DNA from: Chromatiales bacterium (ex Bugula neritina AB1)
GTDB taxonomy: Bacteria; Pseudomonadota; Gammaproteobacteria; Granulosicoccales; Granulosicoccaceae
Length of the DNA stretch: 64,000 nt
Assembly: GCA_001730015.1 (NCBI GenBank)
Contig: MDLA01000103.1
Coordinates: 62,001-126,000, forward strand
Direction of reading: 5' to 3'
The notes under the pieces: model-generated
What the model saw: the letters and a program-made list of their open reading frames with translations, nothing else
Told to the model about the DNA's origin: nothing
Database searches by the model: none
Part shown: in pieces, positions 57,309 through 64,000 of the stretch
How the letters are laid out: each line of letters starts with the position of its first letter
Position numbering within the stretch: position 1 is the first letter of the stretch
Program-made: the position numbers and the translations under genes

Positions 57309-58799
57309 ATGGGGAAAACAAAACAAAATCATATTCTGGTCATCGATTCTGATAGGGAGCGGGCACAGAAATTATTGCATCAACTGGAGTTTGTAGATTA
57401 CGACGCGAAAGCGGTCAGTTCGCCTTCGTTGCTGGATGGGTATCCGGGGCTTTCGGATAAATTAGCCATTATCATCGGGAATTGTCCGGGTATTCTCGAA
57501 CACGTGAGCAAACTCAGAGCAGAGGTAAAAGGCTGTCCGCCATTTATCCTTGTCAGTGGTGATACACCCCTCTACATGACCCCGGAGCAGGTAGAGAAGA
57601 ATTTCCTGGGCTGCATTACTGCCGATACGCGGTTCGCCGATCTGTCAAACGTATTGCATCGTGCCGAAGTTGAAAGCGGAATCGTCTCAGAGGAAGCGCC
57701 AACGCCCGCAGTTAAAGCCGCCACCGCTCAAACACAGTCCCCCGAACTGTTCCGAAGTCTTGTCGGCAACAGCCGTGAGACACGTCGTGTGCGCAAAATG
57801 ATTGAGCAGGTTGCGCCTACCGAGGCGACTGTACTGGTACTTGGTGAGTCAGGTACCGGGAAGGAAGTTGTAGCCCGCAATATTCATTATTATTCACAGC
57901 GTCGTGCTAAACCCTTTGTGCCAATTAACTGTGGGGCAATACCCAGCGAATTATTAGAGAGTGAGTTGTTCGGGCACGAGAAAGGCTCGTTTACCGGTGC
58001 TATCGGTGCGCGCCAGGGCCGCTTTGAAATGGCTCAGGGAGGGACAATATTCCTCGATGAGATCGGAGACATGCCACTGCCAATGCAGGTGAAGCTGCTG
58101 CGAGTAATTCAGGAGCGTTCGTTTGAGCGAGTTGGCAGCAACAAGAGTATCAAGTGCGATGTAAGAATTGTCGCAGCAACGCACCGGAACCTGGAAAAGC
58201 ATATAGCCGATGGCAAATTTCGCGAAGATTTATACTATCGCCTGAATGTGTTTCCAGTGGAAATGCCACGTCTGAGGGACAGAGTCGAGGACTTGCCACT
58301 GTTAATAAATGAGCTCATTACACGGCTGGAACACGAAAAAAATTCGTCGGTTCGCTTAACCCCTGCGGCTGTAATGGCCCTTTGCAACTACAGTTGGCCG
58401 GGTAATGTGCGCGAGCTTGCCAATCTGATGGAAAGAATGACTATCCTGCACCCTCATGGTGTGGTCGATGTAAATGATCTGCCCGGAAAAGTGGTTCCCA
58501 ATCAGAAAAGCAGTAATGAGTATGAAGCAATAGCAGTACCGGCAGATGCTGAAAATATGGCTGGAGTACCAAGCTTGCCTATGCTGAGTGAGCCAAGGCT
58601 GCCGCGTGACGGAATAGATCTCAAGCAACATCTAACCGATATCGAAGTCAGCTTGATAGAGCAGGCGCTGGATGATTGCAGCGGGGTGGTCGCGCATGCC
58701 GCGAAGAAGCTGCAGATTCGTCGCACCACTCTGGTGGAGAAAATGCGTAAGTACCGCATTCAGAGACCAGAGGACGCAACGTCCACGCTGGCAGAGTAG
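57309..58799 (+). CDS. fleQ: FleQ/FlrA-type sigma-54 activator, master flagellar regulator
   Basis: Enhancer-binding AAA+ protein that opens sigma-54 promoters of flagellar genes and, in Pseudomonas, senses c-di-GMP. The 496-residue product has an N-terminal FleQ domain (receiver-like), then Walker A GESGTGKE (179-186), the sigma-54 contact loop as GSFTGA (226-231; Ser replaces the usual Ala), Walker [12 protein letters not shown] (244-254) and a C-terminal Fis-type HTH around [19 protein letters not shown]. The LFRS motif (147-150) and Arg190-Asn191 correspond to the c-di-GMP-binding residues known from P. aeruginosa FleQ. Its partner FleN is encoded 2 kb downstream. Confidence 0.93.
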   Translation: MGKTKQNHILVIDSDRERAQKLLHQLEFVDYDAKAVSSPSLLDGYPGLSDKLAIIIGNCPGILEHVSKLRAEVKGCPPFILVSGDTPLYMTPEQVEKNFLGCITADTRFADLSNVLHRAEVESGIVSEEAPTPAVKAATAQTQSPELFRSLVGNSRETRRVRKMIEQVAPTEATVLVLGESGTGKEVVARNIHYYSQRRAKPFVPINCGAIPSELLESELFGHEKGSFTGAIGARQGRFEMAQGGTIFLDEIGDMPLPMQVKLLRVIQERSFERVGSNKSIKCDVRIVAATHRNLEKHIADGKFREDLYYRLNVFPVEMPRLRDRVEDLPLLINELITRLEHEKNSSVRLTPAAVMALCNYSWPGNVRELANLMERMTILHPHGVVDVNDLPGKVVPNQKSSNEYEAIAVPADAENMAGVPSLPMLSEPRLPRDGIDLKQHLTDIEVSLIEQALDDCSGVVAHAAKKLQIRRTTLVEKMRKYRIQRPEDATSTLAE

Positions 58800-58867
58800 T
58801 GCCGGTCAAATAGACATTCGCCACATTTTTAATCAGCCATAGTCAGCACACGGAAGCGTCGTCAGAC

Positions 58868-58897
58868 AACCGGTACATTGTTTGCGTTGTACCGGTT
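58868..58897 (+). promoter_or_regulatory. Sigma-54-type promoter inside a 10-bp inverted repeat
   Basis: CGGTACATTGTTTGC at 58871-58885 has GG (58872-58873) and GC (58884-58885) exactly ten bases apart and a TTTGC -12 element. Compare TGGCAC-N5-TTGC. Transcription would start near 58897, about 24 bases before the GTG of the next gene. The same bases lie in a perfect inverted repeat, AACCGGTACA (58868-58877) and TGTACCGGTT (58888-58897), which could be an operator or a hairpin. Confidence 0.5.
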
Positions 58898-58920
58898 ACC
58901 CTCGTCGACAATGCTGCTCC

Positions 58921-59988
58921 GTGCTATCAGAACATGAAACCCTAGAGTTACTTGAGCAGCTCAAAATCGGTTCTTTGACTGGTGGAACTGATGATCCCGT
59001 TGGTCACTGGCCTATTTTGATCGGTGATGGTCTGTGCCTTAATCTGCAGTCTGCAGCAAACGGTGAGTTTGCTCGCCAGCCGGACAAAGTAACCGTTGAA
59101 GGAGGGCTCACTCCAGATACTACCCTCGGTGATATTTGTGGTCGCTACCGGCAGATTCACCACCTGAGCACCGGCTTGCACGACCGTAGCTTACTCATTG
59201 GTTACACTGCGGATTGCCTGGCGTTTTTGCCGCGACTGCATGTGACAGAGAGCAACCTTGCTGTGGTTACATCCAGTAGTGAATTTGAATCCGATACCAG
59301 CTGTGCCTACGACTTTTCGGTCGCAATAGCCGCTTCTCTGGATCCGTCCAGCTACGGTGATCATGATGTCATACCCGTGTCTTTTCTACCGCTCGATTTC
59401 AGCGAAGAGACACCCTTCGTGGGCGGGTGGTTATTGACTCTGGCGCTGAATTCGCAGTCCGCTGAGTTTTTTATCGGGCTGCTTAATCCTTCCGCGGCTC
59501 CGCAGACGCAGGCGTCCATTGTTGAGCAGGAGAGTGCGGTTTTTTATAGCGCACCATTGTCTATCTGCCGTTCAGCGACAGAAAATGGCATTTCAGCCCG
59601 ATTATCGATGCCAGTGTCGCTAGAGCTGCATCGTGCTCATTATCTGGGGAGCTATCTGCCTGAATCCGACGGTGCCGGCGTGATATTGCATCATGCGGCA
59701 GCAGAAGAGCAGCAATTGCGCAGTGGTGACTCAGATCTGCTTGTTCAAAAGTCGCTGCAACTCTCAGTTGACGATCTATACTTATTACTCGTTGAAGCGA
59801 TTGGCAGCGGTGAGAAACTGAGCTTTCGGTTTGTATCTGCCAAGGTCCATTGCGATTCCGGCGTTCATCACGACCGCCAACTGTCGCAGGGAACACCGCT
59901 GCGTTGTCTAACCGTGAACGATCTGCCGGTTAGAAACGCAAGTATTTTTATAGAGGAGGGGAGTTTCCTGCTCAAAAGCTGCGAGTAG
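58921..59988 (+). CDS. Unrecognised protein in the fliM/fliN position (possible divergent SpoA-type protein)
   Basis: I do not recognise this 355-residue product. It has no signal peptide, no membrane segment and no nucleotide-binding motif, and looks cytoplasmic and beta-rich. By eye, residues 230-280 (MPVSLELHRAHYL, then GAGVILHHAAAEEQQL and DSDLLVQKSL) follow the strand-turn-strand rhythm of SpoA domains found in FliM, FliN and SctQ. The C-terminus (GTPLRCLTVNDLPVRNASIF) is also loosely like one. The middle (GGWLLTLALNSQSAEFFIGL) could be the FliM central-domain style. It ends five bases before fliO, whose usual neighbour is fliN. The GTG at 58921 is preferred, after the sigma-54 site; the frame is open to 58882. 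Confidence 0.6.
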   Translation: MLSEHETLELLEQLKIGSLTGGTDDPVGHWPILIGDGLCLNLQSAANGEFARQPDKVTVEGGLTPDTTLGDICGRYRQIHHLSTGLHDRSLLIGYTADCLAFLPRLHVTESNLAVVTSSSEFESDTSCAYDFSVAIAASLDPSSYGDHDVIPVSFLPLDFSEETPFVGGWLLTLALNSQSAEFFIGLLNPSAAPQTQASIVEQESAVFYSAPLSICRSATENGISARLSMPVSLELHRAHYLGSYLPESDGAGVILHHAAAEEQQLRSGDSDLLVQKSLQLSVDDLYLLLVEAIGSGEKLSFRFVSAKVHCDSGVHHDRQLSQGTPLRCLTVNDLPVRNASIFIEEGSFLLKSCE

Positions 59989-59993
59989 CTATT

Positions 59994-60431
59994 TTGCAAT
60001 CGAAATTTACCGGTCTGTTAGTTGGTGCACTGGCACTGAACTTTTCATGTGTTGTTAAAGCGATTGAGCAACCCCAGCCACTCGCTGAGCCATTGGATCT
60101 GGCACCGGAAAACGGCTTGAAGCTGATCATAGCGATGCTTGTCTTTGCCTGTCTCGTAGGGTTCTATTTTCTCAAGCGTGCCAATCTGGTTGGTTTTCGC
60201 GCCAACGGAAAAAATAATATCTCTGTAGAGCAGCAGCACTTTCTTTCTGCGAAAGAGCGAGTGGTTGTTATGCGTGTGGAATCGGAACGCTATTTGCTCG
60301 GGGTCACCCCCTCACAGGTAAATCTGATAGCCAGACTGGGTGATGAGGCAGGTTCTGAACCTGCGGATTGCACTGTCGCAAACGCAGTAACCAGCGCCTA
60401 TCGTGCGTCAGGGCAAACTGCGCAAGCCTAA
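59994..60431 (+). CDS. fliO: FliO-like flagellar export assembly protein
   Basis: FliO helps assemble the FliP ring of the flagellar export gate. The 145-residue product starts at TTG with a signal-like segment (FTGLLVGALALNFSCVVKA), then one membrane helix (ENGLKLIIAMLVFACLVGFYFL), and the cytoplasmic FliO domain ISVEQQHFLSAKERVVVMRVESERYLLGVTPSQVNLI in part. FliP, FliQ and FliR, which normally follow, are absent here; 510 non-coding bases and then fleN come next. It is coupled to the unknown gene upstream. Confidence 0.82.
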   Translation: MQSKFTGLLVGALALNFSCVVKAIEQPQPLAEPLDLAPENGLKLIIAMLVFACLVGFYFLKRANLVGFRANGKNNISVEQQHFLSAKERVVVMRVESERYLLGVTPSQVNLIARLGDEAGSEPADCTVANAVTSAYRASGQTAQA

Positions 60432-60730
60432 ACAGTATCAGGTTGTATTTTTATCTGAAGATAAAGTGTGCTGCTGGTAAGTGTCATTTATTGTTGCAAT
60501 GTTCTGACGCGTTGCTGCTGATTGTCGTCGATTATTCCCGGCTAATATAAAAAATACGTATTCTCTGGATATGGCTCGTAGTGAAGAGCTCCGCTACGAG
60601 CGCCTGCCCGCTTCAATAGTGTGATCAAATCCCGGCAAAAAATGCCGTGAGCCGGGAAATACAACGCTATTCTCTCTTCCTGATCATCTGTATCACGTTT
60701 TGCCAGTTCTCCTCCATTGGCCAGTATCCG
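60432..60730. other. Intergenic stretch after fliO, no export genes
   Basis: No gene called. Three inverted repeats occur: TTTATCT/AGATAAA (60450-60465), GCTCGTAG/CTACGAGC (60574-60601) and TCCCGGC/GCCGGGA (60630-60657); none has a T-run. A 73-codon minus-strand frame at 60542-60763 spans the last two repeats and the sigma-54 site, has no ribosome site and is not called. No remnant of fliP, fliQ, fliR, flhB, flhA or flhF was recognised. Confidence 0.5.
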
Positions 60731-60746
60731 TGGCCTGTCGCTTGCT
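60731..60746 (+). promoter_or_regulatory. Sigma-54 promoter upstream of fleN-fliA
   Basis: TGGCCTG-TCGC-TTGCT, with GG (60732-60733) and GC (60744-60745) ten bases apart, matches the sigma-54 consensus TGGCACG-N4-TTGCW closely. The start would be near 60757, leaving a leader of about 185 bases before fleN. FleQ, encoded just upstream, is the obvious activator. Confidence 0.65.
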
Positions 60747-60890
60747 TTAACCCTTATAGCCACGTTAAGCGGCGAACATAAACAGTCTGATCAAAGGTTC
60801 TCCGAAGTTCTTCATTTCCTATGAAGAAATCTTCAGAGAAGTCGATGGTATGTACAGACACAAGTCGTTTGTTATGGATGACAAGCGGAC

Positions 60891-60918
60891 TAAAGGCCGG
60901 CTACAGGCCTGACAATAC
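60891..60918 (+). promoter_or_regulatory. Sigma-28 (FliA) promoter of fleN-fliA
   Basis: A perfect TAAAG -35 (60891-60895), exactly 15 bases, then GACAATAC (60911-60918), matching five of eight bases of GCCGATAA. The start near 60925 leaves a short leader containing GGGAG (60931-60935) and then the ATG at 60941. It would let FliA amplify its own operon. Confidence 0.5.
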
Positions 60919-60940
60919 AACGTTTCATATGGGAGCAGCA

Positions 60941-61828
60941 ATGGTGTCCAGTGCAACAGCGCTAGAGGCAACAGAGAACGTGAGGCAACAGCCCCCCCGT
61001 AACGGTCCCGTCCAGGTGATGGCGGTGACTGGAGGAAAAGGCGGAGTGGGTAAATCAAATATAGCTGTCAATCTTGCCGTGCAGCTCGGCAAGCTTGGTC
61101 GCTCGGTTTTGGTGCTTGATGCAGATCTGGGATTGGCAAATATTGATGTACTTTGCGGGCTGCAGCCGCAGGGAACACTAGAGGATGTTTTTAATGGTAA
61201 AGAGACACTTGATGATATTTTATTGCGTATAGATGAAAACGTAAGTTTGTTGCCTGCGACAAGCGGTGCGACTGATATAACGTCACTGGGGCAGGTTGAA
61301 TATGGAGGATTAATACAGGCCTTTAGTAACTTGCGGGAACCGATAGATACACTGATTATCGATACGCCTGCTGGAATTTCAAGTCAGGTTACTGCATTTT
61401 GTCGTGCTGCCAGAGAAGTGGTTGTCGTTATGTGTGATGAACCAACTTCTATAACTGATGCGTACGCAATGATCAAAGTGCTAAGCACAGAATTTAATGT
61501 AAAGCGAATAAATATATTGGTGAATAAAGCGTCATCGTCACAGCACGGCATAGATTTGTTCGAAAAAATAGAACGCGTGGCAGACAAGAATTTTGATGTC
61601 ATGCTGAGTTACCTGGGAACTGTTCCGCACGATGAACGGCTGCAACAAGCCGTGTGTGATCAAAACCCTGTAGTTACTTCCTATCCAAGATCAAGATCAG
61701 CATTAGCTTTTCAAAAACTTGCGAAAAGAATTCATGGCTGGCCAGAGCCGAAACAACCAATCGGACATGTGGAGTTCTTTGTTGAACGACTCGTCAGCTA
61801 CAGTTCCAGCGCAGGTATAACTGAATGA
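60941..61828 (+). CDS. fleN: FleN (FlhG), MinD-like ATPase controlling flagellar number and FleQ
   Basis: ParA/MinD-family ATPase that limits flagellar number and binds FleQ to repress it. The P-loop is VTGGKGGVGKSNIAVNLA at about residues 30-46. LDADLGLANIDVLCGL, LIIDTPAGISSQVTAFCRAA, VVVMCDEPTSITDAYAMIKVL and the C-terminal GHVEFFVERLVSY all match FleN. The ATG at 60941 is chosen (GGGAG upstream, right after the sigma-28 site); in-frame ATGs at 60929 and 60821 would extend it. The flhF gene normally just upstream is missing. It overlaps fliA by four bases. Confidence 0.93.
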   Translation: MVSSATALEATENVRQQPPRNGPVQVMAVTGGKGGVGKSNIAVNLAVQLGKLGRSVLVLDADLGLANIDVLCGLQPQGTLEDVFNGKETLDDILLRIDENVSLLPATSGATDITSLGQVEYGGLIQAFSNLREPIDTLIIDTPAGISSQVTAFCRAAREVVVVMCDEPTSITDAYAMIKVLSTEFNVKRINILVNKASSSQHGIDLFEKIERVADKNFDVMLSYLGTVPHDERLQQAVCDQNPVVTSYPRSRSALAFQKLAKRIHGWPEPKQPIGHVEFFVERLVSYSSSAGITE

Positions 61829-62562
61829 ATGCTCATGCTATGTATAATGATGTCGAGCTGGTGTCCGACGACGAGCTCGTTACTAAACACGCAAAGCTGG
61901 TTAAGCGAATTGCCTTTCATTTGATGCATCGTCTGCCGCCGAATGTACAGGCGGAGGACCTGATTCAGGCCGGTATGATCGGTTTGATTGAAGCATCGCG
62001 ACAATACGATCCGACACAGGGCGCCAGTTTTGAAACTTATGCAGGTATTCGTGTGCGCGGCGCGATGCTTGATGAAATTCGACGATCAGACTGGACACCC
62101 CGATCTGTTCATCGAAAGTCACGCGAAGCAGCAGAGGCACTGCGCAATATTGAGCAGGAAACCGGTCGCGATGCGGATGATACGGAAGTAGCATCCCGAC
62201 TGGGTATATCGCTAAGTGCTTATCACCAGATACTCACTGAAAGTATGTCAGCTCATATCTTCAGTTTTGATCAGCCCGATGAGAATACCGGTGAAACCAT
62301 TGCATTGCCGGAAAGCAAAGACATCGGTCCGTCCGAGAACATGCATCATGGCAGCTTCAAGGCGGCACTGGCCAACGCGATCAAAAACCTGCCAGAGCGC
62401 GAAAGCCTTGTTATGTCGCTGTATTACGACGAAGATCTGAATCTGCGTGAAATCGGGGAGATACTGGGTGTTAGCGAGAGTCGTGTTTGCCAGATTCACG
62501 GCCAGGCGCTGATTCGACTGAAAGCGCGTTTGTCAGACTGGACCGCACCGGAAACCGATTAG
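61825..62562 (+). CDS. fliA: FliA, flagellar sigma-28 factor
   Basis: RNA polymerase sigma factor for late flagellar and chemotaxis genes. The 245-residue product has region 2 (LVKRIAFHLMHRLPPNVQAEDLIQAGMIGLIEA in part, then FETYAGIRVRGAMLDEIRRSDWTPRSVH), region 3 (ETGRDADDTEVASRLGI) and region 4 (LPERESLVMSLYYDEDLNLREIGEILGVSESRVCQIHGQAL). Its ATG overlaps the fleN stop. Its antagonist FlgM is encoded at 56336-56647. No late flagellar gene (fliC, fliD, motAB) and no che gene follows; a tRNA gene comes next. Confidence 0.96.
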   Translation: MNAHAMYNDVELVSDDELVTKHAKLVKRIAFHLMHRLPPNVQAEDLIQAGMIGLIEASRQYDPTQGASFETYAGIRVRGAMLDEIRRSDWTPRSVHRKSREAAEALRNIEQETGRDADDTEVASRLGISLSAYHQILTESMSAHIFSFDQPDENTGETIALPESKDIGPSENMHHGSFKAALANAIKNLPERESLVMSLYYDEDLNLREIGEILGVSESRVCQIHGQALIRLKARLSDWTAPETD

Positions 62563-62574
62563 TTACAGTAAGGG

Positions 62575-62613
62575 TTGACAAGCGCGGCATACAGCTATAT
62601 ATTTCCGCGCTTG
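62575..62613 (+). promoter_or_regulatory. tRNA-Glu promoter overlapped by a 9-bp inverted repeat
   Basis: TTGACA (62575-62580), exactly 17 bases, then TATATT (62598-62603): a near-ideal sigma-70 promoter 27 bases before the tRNA. CAAGCGCGG (62579-62587) and CCGCGCTTG (62605-62613) form a perfect inverted repeat that brackets the -10 element and covers the likely start site. It could be an operator, or in RNA from fliA a hairpin near the end of that message. Confidence 0.8.
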
Positions 62614-62629
62614 CCAAATGATTGTCTGT

Positions 62630-62705
62630 GTCCCCTTCGTCTAGAGGCCTAGGACACCGCCCTTTCACGGCGGTAACAGGGGTTCGAATCCCCTAGGGGA
62701 CGCCA
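62630..62705 (+). tRNA. tRNA-Glu (anticodon TTC)
   Basis: A 76-base cloverleaf with encoded CCA. The acceptor stem is GTCCCCT/AGGGGAC with discriminator G, the D arm contains TCTAGAGGCCTAGGAC, the anticodon arm is CCGCC-CTTTCAC-GGCGG with TTC decoding, and the T arm is AGGGGTTCGAATCCCCT. It reads GAA and GAG codons. Confidence 0.97.
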
Positions 62706-62721
62706 TTTGGCTAACGCATTC

Positions 62722-62751
62722 AAAAGCTACTGAGAAATCAGTAGCTTTTTT
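62722..62751 (+). terminator. Intrinsic terminator of tRNA-Glu
   Basis: AGCTACTGA (62725-62733) and TCAGTAGCT (62738-62746) form a perfect stem with the stable tetraloop GAAA, followed by six T. The four A before the stem also give a T-run on the minus strand, so it can end the leftward sensor-kinase transcript as well. Confidence 0.9.
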
Positions 62752-62789
62752 GCGTTATGGGGCTGGAAATTTACCTCAAGTTCGACGAG

Positions 62790-64000
62790 TTAAGCATCGA
62801 GCTGCCGGACCGGTAAAGTAAGAGACAAACGCGCACCGACTCCGTCGGGCCTGTCTGTGATCACCAGTTCCCCGCCATGTTTTTGCGCGACACTGTGCGC
62901 TATCGCTAGCCCCAGGCCGCTGCCCCCCAGTTGGCGGGAGCGGCTGCTGTCGAGGCGAACAAAAGGTTTTAAAGCGCGTTGCCGATCTTCAATCGGGATT
63001 CCCGGTCCTCGATCATCCACATGTATGGTCGCGGTTTCTCCGTCGCTATTTAATGAAACTTTTGCGTAGTCTCCGCCATATTTCAACGCGTTGCCAACGA
63101 GATTGTATATAGCGCGTTGTATTTGTGTTGCGTCGGCCTGAACGGGGGTTTCATCTGGCTGTACATCAACGGAGATATGGCTGTCCTTGGCGATAAACTG
63201 GTGCTTGTGGCAGGTGTCTTTGATCAGTTCCGAAAGCAACACCGATTTGAACGAAAGATCGGGCGCATTAATCTGCAAGCGTGCATAAGCGAGAACTTCG
63301 TTGATCATTTCGTTGAGCTCGTCCAGGGCCTGGTTCAGCTCGTGCCGGTTTTGATCGTCGATACCTTTGTCGCCGGCCAGTTCGAGCGCAAATCTCATGC
63401 GGGCCATCGGTCCGCGAAACTCGTGCGCAACCGCTTGCATCAGATTGCGCTGGTCGCTTGCCAAGGTGTTTTTTTCTGTAACGAGGCGCTGAATCCGGTC
63501 GGCCATGTCCTGCATCGAGGCCGCCAGCTTTCCGATTGCATCGTTTGCGTTGTCGACCGGTGATGCGTCCCAGTTACCTTTGCCGTACTCATTGGCGAGG
63601 CGTTGTAGTTTTTGCAGTCTTCTGGCTACTGGAAAAAGCGCGATTACGGTGGCGAGAATCCCGATTGCCAGAATGGCCAGTGCATTAATTGCGCTGTTAA
63701 GGGTGCGGCGTGCAGTGTCGCGCGGGACAATCTGCAGTACGAGCTGCTGCTCGTTGAACAGTATTTCGTAGAGCGGGCTGTCGTCCCACTCGTAAGACAA
63801 CACTCGAAGTTGCGCGAGCAGCTCGGTGCGGGTTTCAATGGGTGCAGCGTATTCTTCAGCAGAGTACCAGTCGATATCGTAGTAATCATCGTAACCGGTG
63901 GCTGAGACAATATCGTCCCATTGTCTTTCCGGTAGCGGGGCTAGTGACTGCTGCAATTCTATGCCGATTCGCTCAAGCCGTTTTGCAATTGCCGGGTCAT
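62790..64000 (-). CDS. Sensor histidine kinase, RstB-like (partial, N-terminus beyond the window)
   Basis: Membrane sensor of a two-component system. The frame is open to base 64000, so the start and first membrane segment are not seen. Visible are a periplasmic sensing part (YDDYYDIDWYSAEEY), the second membrane segment (SAINALAILAIGILATVIAL), a HAMP linker, the phosphoacceptor His in QAVAHEFRGPMARMRFALEL, the N box AIYNLVGNALKYGG, the G1 box DDRGPGIP and the G2 box GGSGLGLAIAHSVAQ. The response regulator is not in the window and would be expected to the right. The signal is unknown. Confidence 0.92.
   Translation of the reverse strand, partial: DPAIAKRLERIGIELQQSLAPLPERQWDDIVSATGYDDYYDIDWYSAEEYAAPIETRTELLAQLRVLSYEWDDSPLYEILFNEQQLVLQIVPRDTARRTLNSAINALAILAIGILATVIALFPVARRLQKLQRLANEYGKGNWDASPVDNANDAIGKLAASMQDMADRIQRLVTEKNTLASDQRNLMQAVAHEFRGPMARMRFALELAGDKGIDDQNRHELNQALDELNEMINEVLAYARLQINAPDLSFKSVLLSELIKDTCHKHQFIAKDSHISVDVQPDETPVQADATQIQRAIYNLVGNALKYGGDYAKVSLNSDGETATIHVDDRGPGIPIEDRQRALKPFVRLDSSRSRQLGGSGLGLAIAHSVAQKHGGELVITDRPDGVGARLSLTLPVRQLDA

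Noticed and set aside
60542-60763. 73-codon minus-strand frame between fliO and fleN
   Set aside because: GTG start without a ribosome site. It is covered by two inverted repeats and the sigma-54 promoter and has no family resemblance.

Overview
The window is a continuous piece of a gammaproteobacterial chromosome. It carries the Lpt lipopolysaccharide (LPS) export genes, the complete dcw division and cell-wall cluster in its gammaproteobacterial order, a bc1 complex followed by sspAB, LpoA, BamD, a type IV pilus cluster with PilD, PilB, PilC and PilA, and FleQ/FleN/FliA-type flagellar regulators. MurE carries the DNPR motif of meso-diaminopimelate ligases, so the wall is Gram-negative type. 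Base composition looks near 50% GC. I see no insertion sequence, prophage, CRISPR array or plasmid gene. The order within the class cannot be fixed from this window alone.

Layout. 1-3907 (minus strand): lptB (cut by the window edge), lptA, lptC, kdsC, kdsD and mlaA, serving LPS core synthesis and transport and outer-membrane lipid asymmetry. 4536-9885 (plus): mlaC alone, then murA, hisG, a class I DAHP synthase and hisD; an aromatic-pathway gene sits translationally coupled inside a histidine operon. 10426-14305 (plus): petABC (cytochrome bc1), sspA, sspB. 14405-16777 (minus): yraN, lpoA; 17041 onward (plus): rsmI. 17941-18285 (minus): RNase P RNA. 18887-35620 (plus): mraZ, rsmH, ftsL, ftsI, murE, murF, mraY, murD, ftsW, murG, murC, ddl, ftsQ, ftsA, ftsZ, almost all overlapping or touching, with three 10-bp-spaced MraZ boxes in front. 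36097-41505: lpxC, dciA (minus), secA, argJ. 41584-47583 (minus): coaE, pilD, pilC, pilB and two different type IV pilin genes. 48134-56047: bamD (minus), rluD, pgeF, clpB, a PP2C phosphatase (minus), gltX, then tRNA-Ala(GGC).

56336-62562 is the most unusual part: flgM (minus), fleQ, an unrecognised gene, fliO, fleN and fliA. The flagellar export genes fliPQR, flhB, flhA and flhF, which usually lie between fliO and fleN, are not here; about 510 bp of promoter-bearing DNA takes their place. The unknown gene occupies the place usually held by fliM/fliN and shows a faint SpoA-like strand pattern. By eye I find a sigma-54-type promoter before the unknown gene and fliO, tandem sigma-54 and sigma-28 promoters before fleN-fliA, and a weaker sigma-28 site before flgM. 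Together these would form a self-contained circuit: FleQ with sigma-54 drives fliO and fleN-fliA, FleN restrains FleQ, FliA feeds back, and FlgM holds FliA. The window closes with tRNA-Glu(TTC), which has a strong promoter and an intrinsic terminator, and a minus-strand RstB-like sensor kinase cut by the right edge.
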